A stretch of DNA of 5,212 nt, taken from contig CAJQOB010000034.1 in NCBI GenBank assembly GCA_905479845.1, positions 1 through 5,212 of the forward strand, in the 5' to 3' direction. Both the position numbers and the translations under genes were made by a program. Positions 1 to 5,212 of the stretch are shown here, in pieces. Under the pieces are notes generated by a model. The model did no database searches and was not told the origin of the DNA. It saw only the letters and a list, made by a program, of their open reading frames with translations. Every line of letters begins with the position of its first letter. Position 1 is the first letter of the stretch. The DNA comes from an uncultured Flavobacteriales bacterium. Lineage in GTDB: Bacteria > Bacteroidota > Bacteroidia > Flavobacteriales_D > Crocinitomicaceae.

Positions 1-361
1 ATTGAACTTAACAGGATTGGCAAAATCCGTGAATGAGTTAGCGAACAATGCACGAAACAACAATTTGAAACCCGAAGATATTTCAGGCGGAACATACACG
101 ATTACGAATGTTGGAACATTTGGAAACGTTATGGGAACACCTATTATCAACCAACCTCAAGTAGCGATTCTTGCACTAGGAGCAATTCGTAAAGTTCCTG
201 CGGTGATCGAAACTCCTGAAGGTGACTTCATCGGAATCCGACACAAAATGTTCCTTTCTCACTCTTACGACCACCGTGTGGTTGATGGAGCTCTTGGAGG
301 ACAGTTCGTGCGTCGAGTTGCCGATTACCTTGAACAATTCGATCCGAAACGAGAAATCTAA
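1..361 (+). CDS. 2-oxoacid dehydrogenase E2 (dihydrolipoamide acyltransferase), C-terminal part
   Basis: This is the 3' end of a gene that begins upstream of the window; the reading frame is open from base 2 and stops with TAA at 359-361. The 119 visible residues are the end of the 2-oxoacid dehydrogenase acyltransferase catalytic domain. E2 enzymes form the core of these complexes and transfer an acyl group from lipoyl-lysine to CoA in the cytoplasm. Two family signatures are visible: GGTYTITNVGTFG at visible residues 29-41, and the active-site motif SHSYDHRVVDG at 86-96, with the catalytic His at 91 and Asp at 95. The lipoyl and E1/E3-binding domains would lie upstream and are not seen. The substrate (pyruvate, 2-oxoglutarate or branched-chain oxoacids) cannot be fixed from this fragment. 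The C-terminus (FDPKREI) looks natural, with no sign of truncation. The TTG at base 2 is not taken as a start, because the domain clearly extends further upstream. Confidence 0.95.
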   Translation, partial: LNLTGLAKSVNELANNARNNNLKPEDISGGTYTITNVGTFGNVMGTPIINQPQVAILALGAIRKVPAVIETPEGDFIGIRHKMFLSHSYDHRVVDGALGGQFVRRVADYLEQFDPKREI

Positions 362-376
362 TTAAAGACATTAACT

Positions 377-2689
377 ATGCGATTAACTTTAATCAACCTA
401 CTACTCACTCTTCTACCGCTCTCACTTTTTGGACAAATGTCTGAATTTGAAGTGCGGAAAATGGTTAAAACTGCATCAGAACAAGAATTAGTTATTCAAT
501 GTTCGCAAATGATGCAAGCCAATTACTTGTTTCACGCTGAAATAGTTGTAGATAAGTTATTGACAATGAAGCCTGAAAGCTCTAATTACAATTACCGTAA
601 AGGGTATATAGTACTTACAGCTCGACAGGAGGTCATTGTTGCCATGCGTCACTTGCAGATTGCAATTCGCGACACAAAGAAGAACTACGACATGTACTCT
701 GCCAAAGAGGAAAGTGCCGCGGTTGATGCGTATTATCACTTAGCAAGATGTTATCACCTTGATGAGCAAATCGATAAAGCTCGTGAGCACTATCAGTTGT
801 TTATTGATCAATCGTCGAGTAAATCAGAATTAGTAAAAGACGCAGAAGTTGGTCTTACCCAATGTGATGTTGCTGAATACAATATTGGTCATCCAAAAAC
901 AGCTATCATTAAGAACATTGGAAATGGTGTAAACTCTAAGGACGCAGAGTATTCACCGGTAATTTCACTGGACGGAAACTCTTTATACTTCACATCACGT
1001 CGTGCATGGGTTGACGGGAGTTCGGATGAATTCAGAGACCCAATGTTGAATCAATATCCTGAGGATATCTATGTAAGTTACTTGGATTTTGATGGAGAAT
1101 GGACATCTCCAGAGAAATTAGCATTCTGTCAAAATGAATATAACGAAGCTACAATTGCGGTAAGTTCTGATGAGAAGCAGATTTATGTATATGAAGATAA
1201 AACTGGTGGTGGAGATATTTACTACTCAGACTTTAAACAGAATAGCTTCAATGCGTTACAAGAATTGGATTATACTGATGTAAACACGAAATACTGGGAA
1301 ACACACTGTACAATGACTCCTGATGGTCAAACAATGTATTTTGTTTCTCAACGTCCTGGTGGATACGGTGGTCGTGACATTTACAGAATTGTTCGTCTTC
1401 CAAATGGTGAATGGAGTAAAGCTCAAAATATGGGGCCAACAATTAACACTCCATACGATGAAGATTCACCATACATTGACATTAATAACAAAACTTTATA
1501 CTTCGGTAGTAATGGACCTAGAAGTATAGGAGGATTTGACATTTTCGTTTCGTTTAAAGATGAGGAAGGTGTTTGGTCTGATCCTGTGAACATGGGAATT
1601 CCAGTAAACTCTACAGGTGATGACTTGTTTTACACTACAACCATTGATGGATTGAGAGGTTACCTTACATCATTCAGAAAAGGTGGTTATGGTGAAAAAG
1701 ACATTTATGAAATCCAAAATGATTACTTAGGAAACTACCCTTTCAGTACTTTGCAAGGATCGTTTATTTCCAATAACAACAGCGCAACAGTGACAGATGA
1801 AATGTCGGTTAAGTTGATTTGTCCTACTTGTGAGTTGGATAAAAACAAAGATGATGACTTGAGAATCAAGAACGGAGGGTACTTCGCAGTTCTTGAGCGT
1901 TGTAAAGACTACACAATCGAACATTACGATGCTGACGGTACTTTAATGGATACGGAAACATTTACAACTCTTTGTAATTCTGAGAACGAAGAACTTGTGA
2001 AAAACTACCGCATGGGAGATTACGCGATCGACATGTCTGTATTGAACGAAAAAGACTTCTCTCCTATCTCAGGAGCAATTGTTGAAATAATTAATCCTGA
2101 AGATGGTTCAGTAATCAAAGAGTACGCAACAAATGGTGAAGGATTGCAGATTGAAGATTTACTTGAGGGTAAACAACCTGGAGATAAACTTCATTACGAC
2201 GTAAAAATATCAAAACCAGGGTTCTTTGCTCAAACAATTGTGATCGATACTATTCTTGGAAATGATGGTATCCTTAAGCTTGAATACTTGATGCAAGAAA
2301 TGGAAGTTGGTTCAGACTTGACGCAAACGCTTCACTTAGAGCCTATCTACTTCGACTTGGATAAATCTAACATTCGACCTGATGCAGCTTTGATTCTTGA
2401 CAAAATTGTTAAGATCATGAACGATAATCCTGAAATGAAAATTGAGCTTGGATCTCATACCGATTGTCGTGCATCTAAATCCTACAATATGCGTCTTTCA
2501 ACGCGAAGAGCTATTTCCTCAGCGAAATACATCAAGGATAGAATTACCAATCCAGATCGTATCTACGGTAAAGGGTATGGTGAATCTAAATTGTTGAATG
2601 GATGTGAGTGTGAAGGACATGTGAAATCTGATTGTTCAGACGAAGAGCACCAACTTAACAGACGTACTGAGTTTAGAATTGTTGAATAA
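377..2689 (+). CDS. Exported TPR / PD40 beta-propeller / CRD-like / OmpA-family protein (PorE-like architecture)
   Basis: This is a predicted periplasmic or outer-membrane-associated protein of 770 residues that should bind peptidoglycan. Residues 1-19 form a signal peptide, probably cut after L-F-G before Gln20; there is no lipobox cysteine. Residues about 22-165 are TPR-like helices. Residues about 189-446 carry five recognisable PD40 motifs, with repeated forms such as YSPVISLDG, LYFTSRR, GGRDIY, GGFDIF and GEKDIYEI, consistent with a beta-propeller. Residues about 457-545 and 546-640 look like two CRD/Ig-like beta domains; the first has Cys482, 485, 509 and 533. Residues about 655-770 are an OmpA C-terminal domain (IYFDLDKSNI, SHTD, LSTRRA, NRRTEF). 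Asp696 and Arg711 match the family's diaminopimelate-binding pair. The domain order equals that described for PorE/PG1058 of the type IX secretion system, but many Bacteroidota paralogues share it, so no symbol is given. The ATG at 377 puts the signal peptide at the N-terminus; no Shine-Dalgarno is present. The 15-bp gap after the E2 gene suggests co-transcription. Confidence 0.93.
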   Translation: MRLTLINLLLTLLPLSLFGQMSEFEVRKMVKTASEQELVIQCSQMMQANYLFHAEIVVDKLLTMKPESSNYNYRKGYIVLTARQEVIVAMRHLQIAIRDTKKNYDMYSAKEESAAVDAYYHLARCYHLDEQIDKAREHYQLFIDQSSSKSELVKDAEVGLTQCDVAEYNIGHPKTAIIKNIGNGVNSKDAEYSPVISLDGNSLYFTSRRAWVDGSSDEFRDPMLNQYPEDIYVSYLDFDGEWTSPEKLAFCQNEYNEATIAVSSDEKQIYVYEDKTGGGDIYYSDFKQNSFNALQELDYTDVNTKYWETHCTMTPDGQTMYFVSQRPGGYGGRDIYRIVRLPNGEWSKAQNMGPTINTPYDEDSPYIDINNKTLYFGSNGPRSIGGFDIFVSFKDEEGVWSDPVNMGIPVNSTGDDLFYTTTIDGLRGYLTSFRKGGYGEKDIYEIQNDYLGNYPFSTLQGSFISNNNSATVTDEMSVKLICPTCELDKNKDDDLRIKNGGYFAVLERCKDYTIEHYDADGTLMDTETFTTLCNSENEELVKNYRMGDYAIDMSVLNEKDFSPISGAIVEIINPEDGSVIKEYATNGEGLQIEDLLEGKQPGDKLHYDVKISKPGFFAQTIVIDTILGNDGILKLEYLMQEMEVGSDLTQTLHLEPIYFDLDKSNIRPDAALILDKIVKIMNDNPEMKIELGSHTDCRASKSYNMRLSTRRAISSAKYIKDRITNPDRIYGKGYGESKLLNGCECEGHVKSDCSDEEHQLNRRTEFRIVE

Positions 2690-2718
2690 CATCTCCAAAA
2701 ACATTTCAATCGGGAGTT

Positions 2719-2750
2719 AATGTACAGTAAGCGAATGTTTTAGTACATTC
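2719..2750. repeat. Two overlapping, mutually exclusive inverted repeats between the OmpA-family paralogues
   Basis: AATGTAC (2719-2725) is the perfect reverse complement of GTACATT (2743-2749), with a 17-base loop. Inside that loop GAATGT (2733-2738) is the reverse complement of ACATTC (2745-2750), with a 6-base loop. Both pairings use the same right arm, so only one can form at a time. No T-run follows, so this is not a standard intrinsic terminator. It could be a weak attenuator, an RNA-processing site or a protein-binding site, or it could be chance in AT-rich DNA. The rest of the 107-bp gap shows no exact TAnnTTTG box, so separate transcription of the downstream gene is not supported by a recognisable promoter. 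Confidence 0.4.
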
Positions 2751-2796
2751 ATCTAATATCTGTAACAAATTGGTCTTGAAATCGTAGAAATGTATT

Positions 2797-4950
2797 ATGA
2801 ACTCGCGATATATGAATACTATGCTACAATCTACAAGACTACTCCTGGCCGTTTCTGTATACCTCTTGTCGTTCATTAGTTTCGGACAACGAGGTGAAAT
2901 TACTGAGCCAGAAGTACGCGAAATGGCGGCTACGGCGAATGAGAATCAATTAGTGATGCAAGCGTCTAACCTTACTCAGGAAGGTTATTTGTACTATGCA
3001 GAGATTTTGGTTGATCGACTTCTCGAAATAAATCCAAACAGTGCCAACTACAATTACCGTAAAGGCTTCCTTTGTTTAACGATTCGTAAAGATTACGTCG
3101 CGGCAATCCCCCACCTTGAGAAAGCAGTTGTTGATACAGATCAAAACTATGACATGTATTCTCCAAGGGAGAAAAGTGCTGCAATTGACGCATTATTTCA
3201 TCTCGGAGAGTGTTACCACTTGAACGAAGAGATTGAAAAGGCAGAAGTGTATTACAACAAATTCATAGAGGTGTCCAAGAAGAAATCGGAACTATTACCA
3301 GTAACCGAAGTTCGATTGGTACAATGTATTGAAGCGAAAAAGAGAATGGCCGCCCCTGTCGAGGTGTACTTAAAGAATCTTGACTCACCTGTAAACACGG
3401 ACATGCCAGAATACAGTCCAGTGATCTCACTAGATGGTTCTGCTCTCTACTTCACGTCTCGACGAGCTTGGGAGAACAACGAAACCGAACCATACAAAGA
3501 CCCTCGAATCAATCAATACCCTGAAGACGTTTACGTAAGTTATGTTGATGCCGATTCCAATTGGTCTCAACCAAAAAAACTTGAATTCTGTAAACCTATT
3601 CAAAACGAAGCAACGATTGCAATTAGCTCAGATGAACGTAAAATCTACATCTACGAGGATTCAACGGGTAACGGTGACATTTACTACACAGATTTCTATC
3701 ACGCGAAATTTCAGGACATCAAGCTCCTTGAAGTAAAAGACATCAACACAAAGTATTGGGAAACACACTCAATGATGTCTCAGGATAAAGAAACCTTCTA
3801 TTTCGTTTCGGATCGACCAGGCGGTTTTGGAGGTCGTGACATCTATATGGTCAAGTTGAAAGATAGAAAGGGAAAAGAAGACAAATGGGGACAACCTATC
3901 AATCTTGGGCCTTCCGTCAATGGTCCTGGAGACGAAGACGCTCCGTTTATTTCTGTAGACAATCGAACTCTTTACTTTGCAACAAATGATGGGCGAAGCA
4001 TTGGTGGATTCGATATCATGAGAACTGTTCTTAAAGATGATGATTCTTGGATGCCCGCAGAAAACCTGGGATACCCGTTCAACTCAACCAACGACGACAT
4101 TTTCTATACCACTACTCTAGACGGTAGCAAAGGATATATGACCTCTTTCAGAAAAGACGGGAAAGGTGAAAAGGATATTTACGAAATCCATAATGACTAT
4201 CTCGGGTTGAGAGATATCGCTGTATTGAAAGGTTTGATCAAAACAGTTGACGATAAGCCAATTCCTGAAGATTTTGCGATCAAGGTAAAATTGGTTTGTA
4301 TTGATTGTGATCCAGAAGAAAACGTACGTTTGGTTTACCCAAGACTTCGTGATGGTAAATTCATGACTGGATTAGTTCCGTGTAGAACTTACCGCTTAGA
4401 ATACACTGACCTTGGAGTTGATGCAGTTATGGGATCAGATGGATTTACAACTTTCTGTGACACGAACTACCAAGAAATTTTCAGAGAATTATTGATAGAT
4501 GTTGATAAACGCATCATCGTAATGCCACCAGACACTATTCAGGAATTGGATACTGTTGTTGTAGCGGATTGTCCAAACCTCGAATTCATGCACTATTTCG
4601 AATACAACAAGAACAAATTGAGCGTGAAACGCGGAGACTTGAAGAAATTCGTAAAAGAGGTGGAAACACAACTGGTTGAAGATTGCCGAGAAAAAGTAAC
4701 GATCAACGTCTACTCTTCTGCATCGCATGTACCAACGAAAACGTATTCGACCAACGAAAACTTAACACGTATTCGAGCCGAGAATATGAAGTATGACCTC
4801 ATTGCTTACTTCGAAAAAGATGAACGATTCAAAGGACGCGTTAATGTAGTAATCGTAACAGCGATTGTCCAAGGTCCTGAATACATAAAGGATGCTGGCA
4901 ACACGAAAAAATACGGTCCATACCAATACGTTGGTTTGAAGACAGAATAA
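2797..4950 (+). CDS. Exported TPR / PD40 beta-propeller protein with divergent OmpA-like C-terminus (paralogue of the upstream gene)
   Basis: This 717-residue protein is clearly homologous to its upstream neighbour: both share NYNYRKG, NYDMYS, EYSPVISLDG, LYFTSRRAW, NTKYWETH, GGRDIY, SIGGFDI and GEKDIYEI in the same order. A signal peptide spans about residues 1-30, ending S-F-G before Gln31, with no lipobox Cys. In-frame ATGs at 2812 and 2821 would give a more usual short n-region, so the true start may be 9-24 bases later. TPR-like helices lie at about 35-180, PD40 motifs at about 204-463, and a CRD-like domain at about 473-565 with Cys501, 504, 529 and 554. A linker of roughly 25 residues replaces the neighbour's second CRD-like domain. 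Residues about 592-717 resemble an OmpA domain in layout (HYFEYNKNKLS, then INVYSSAS, then LTRIRA). Arg660 is kept, but Ser643 stands where the ligand-binding Asp should be, and the NRRxEF ending is replaced by a tail ending YGPYQYVGLKTE. Peptidoglycan binding is therefore uncertain. The terminator 57 bases after the stop codon ends the transcript. Confidence 0.92.
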   Translation: MNSRYMNTMLQSTRLLLAVSVYLLSFISFGQRGEITEPEVREMAATANENQLVMQASNLTQEGYLYYAEILVDRLLEINPNSANYNYRKGFLCLTIRKDYVAAIPHLEKAVVDTDQNYDMYSPREKSAAIDALFHLGECYHLNEEIEKAEVYYNKFIEVSKKKSELLPVTEVRLVQCIEAKKRMAAPVEVYLKNLDSPVNTDMPEYSPVISLDGSALYFTSRRAWENNETEPYKDPRINQYPEDVYVSYVDADSNWSQPKKLEFCKPIQNEATIAISSDERKIYIYEDSTGNGDIYYTDFYHAKFQDIKLLEVKDINTKYWETHSMMSQDKETFYFVSDRPGGFGGRDIYMVKLKDRKGKEDKWGQPINLGPSVNGPGDEDAPFISVDNRTLYFATNDGRSIGGFDIMRTVLKDDDSWMPAENLGYPFNSTNDDIFYTTTLDGSKGYMTSFRKDGKGEKDIYEIHNDYLGLRDIAVLKGLIKTVDDKPIPEDFAIKVKLVCIDCDPEENVRLVYPRLRDGKFMTGLVPCRTYRLEYTDLGVDAVMGSDGFTTFCDTNYQEIFRELLIDVDKRIIVMPPDTIQELDTVVVADCPNLEFMHYFEYNKNKLSVKRGDLKKFVKEVETQLVEDCREKVTINVYSSASHVPTKTYSTNENLTRIRAENMKYDLIAYFEKDERFKGRVNVVIVTAIVQGPEYIKDAGNTKKYGPYQYVGLKTE

Positions 4951-5007
4951 TTGAATTCATTACTACTACTCTACTTCTACTTAGAAAGTGGTAAAACGAA
5001 TTCATTC

Positions 5008-5039
5008 AAGTCCTTGCTTTCAAGTAAGGACTTTTTTTT
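5008..5039 (+). terminator. Rho-independent terminator after the second OmpA-family gene
   Basis: The left arm at 5008-5019 (AAGTCCTTGCTT) pairs with the right arm at 5022-5033 (AAGTAAGGACTT) through up to 12 base pairs with one G-U wobble. In practice the loop would open to about four bases (TTCA). A run of eight T begins in the last two bases of the right arm (5032-5039). This is a classic intrinsic terminator for + strand transcription, placed 57 bases after the stop codon at 4948-4950. It separates the E2/OmpA-family block from the exonuclease gene. Confidence 0.92.
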
Positions 5040-5045
5040 GCTACC

Positions 5046-5066
5046 AACCTGAGTTGAATTCAGGTT
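5046..5066. repeat. Inverted repeat upstream of the exonuclease gene, possible operator or hairpin
   Basis: AACCTGA (5046-5052) and TCAGGTT (5060-5066) are perfect reverse complements around a 7-base centre. As RNA the stem extends to nine pairs (one G-U) with a 3-base loop. There is no T-run on either side, so it is not a second terminator. If transcription starts near 5097, as the -7 box suggests, the palindrome covers about -51 to -31 and overlaps the -33 region. That position would suit a regulator-binding site, but no factor can be named. Confidence 0.5.
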
Positions 5067-5082
5067 ACCATCATAGGATGAT

Positions 5083-5090
5083 TATATTTG
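5083..5090 (+). promoter_or_regulatory. Bacteroidota-type -7 promoter box (TATATTTG) for the exonuclease gene
   Basis: TATATTTG matches the Bacteroidota primary-sigma -7 consensus TAnnTTTG exactly and lies 16 bases before the exonuclease ATG, on the far side of the terminator. The expected start site is near 5097, giving a leader of only about 10 bases. A matching -33 TTG at normal spacing is missing: the nearest TTG (5054-5056) lies 26 bases upstream, inside the inverted repeat. The promoter may therefore be weak or need an activator. Confidence 0.55.
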
Positions 5091-5105
5091 TTAAAACTCT
5101 TTACC

Positions 5106-5212
5106 ATGAATATTTCTCTTCTTACCCCACTCGCAATTTTAGACATCGAAGCGACAGGACTCAATATTACCAATGACCGCATTGTAGAAATTGCGATCAT
5201 CAAAGTTTTACC
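5106..5212 (+). CDS. DnaQ-like DEDD-family 3'-5' exonuclease, N-terminal part
   Basis: Translation from the ATG at 5106 gives 35 residues and runs off the window edge, so the gene is partial at its 3' end. After a short N-terminus (MNISLLTPLA) it reads ILDIEATGLN, the Exo I motif (DxExTG) of DEDD 3'-5' exonucleases. The presumed metal-binding residues are Asp13 and Glu15. The following NDRIVEIAIIKV matches the conserved strand after Exo I in the DNA polymerase III epsilon/DnaQ-like family. These enzymes remove nucleotides from 3' ends in proofreading, DNA repair or RNA trimming. The later Exo II and Exo III motifs lie beyond the window, so the subtype (replicative epsilon subunit or stand-alone exonuclease) cannot be decided. 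The start fits because the motif sits at the usual distance from the N-terminus; no Shine-Dalgarno is present. The gene has its own likely promoter and lies beyond the upstream block's terminator. Confidence 0.88.
   Translation, partial: MNISLLTPLAILDIEATGLNITNDRIVEIAIIKVL

Noticed and set aside
2690..2796. Possible promoter for the second OmpA-family gene
   Set aside because: No exact TAnnTTTG box was found in the gap, and weaker AT-rich matches are not distinctive enough to report.
2790..2879. A 29-codon + strand ORF starting at ATG 2790, overlapping the start of the second OmpA-family gene in another frame
   Set aside because: It has no ribosome-binding site or recognisable protein features and lies over the signal-peptide region of a well-supported gene; probably incidental.
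4489..4728. A 79-codon minus-strand ORF inside the second OmpA-family gene
   Set aside because: It is an antisense shadow of a clearly coding + strand region; the other minus-strand ORFs within the two long genes were rejected for the same reason.
4960..4982. Pyrimidine-rich stretch with repeated TAC/CTACT units just after the second OmpA-family gene
   Set aside because: It is too short and imperfect to call a tandem repeat, and nothing ties it to a function.
4953..5006. Two copies of GAATTCATT (4953-4961 and 4998-5006) flanking the region before the terminator
   Set aside because: Nine AT-rich bases repeated once could easily be chance; there is no mobile element or attachment-site context.
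4988..5176. A 62-codon + strand ORF across the terminator and the start of the exonuclease gene
   Set aside because: It runs through the terminator hairpin and T-run and overlaps the exonuclease in a different frame; its translation has no coding character.

Overview
The window looks like part of a Bacteroidota chromosome, probably from a member of the Flavobacteriales or a close relative. The evidence is the TPR / PD40 beta-propeller / OmpA multidomain envelope proteins, signal peptides ending in F-G-Q, an exact Bacteroidota-type -7 box (TAnnTTTG), the absence of Shine-Dalgarno sequences and a moderately AT-rich composition. All four genes lie on the + strand, and no RNA gene, CRISPR array or insertion sequence was seen.

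Layout. Bases 1-361 hold the 3' end of a 2-oxoacid dehydrogenase E2 acyltransferase gene, including its catalytic motif. Only 15 bp later (377-2689) comes a 770-residue exported protein built from TPRs, a PD40/WD40-like propeller, two carboxypeptidase-regulatory-like (CRD-like) beta domains and a C-terminal OmpA peptidoglycan-binding domain. A 107-bp gap containing two overlapping inverted repeats leads to a clear paralogue (2797-4950, 717 residues). It has the same TPR and propeller parts but lacks the second CRD-like domain, and its C-terminal OmpA-like domain is strongly diverged. A strong intrinsic terminator (5008-5039) ends this block. A second inverted repeat (5046-5066) and a -7 box (5083-5090) precede the 5' end of a DnaQ-like 3'-5' exonuclease gene (5106 to the window edge).

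How the parts fit. The two central proteins have the domain order reported for PorE (PG1058), the periplasmic type IX secretion component that binds peptidoglycan. That domain order also occurs in many Bacteroidota paralogues not tied to T9SS, and no PorP/SprF-like gene is next to them here, so a T9SS or gliding role is possible but unproven. The most interesting point is the asymmetry of the tandem pair. The first copy keeps the residues expected for diaminopimelate binding, while the second keeps the arginine but has serine where the aspartate should be. This suggests one peptidoglycan-anchored partner and one that has changed binding specificity. Both keep an almost identically spaced four-cysteine signature after the propeller.
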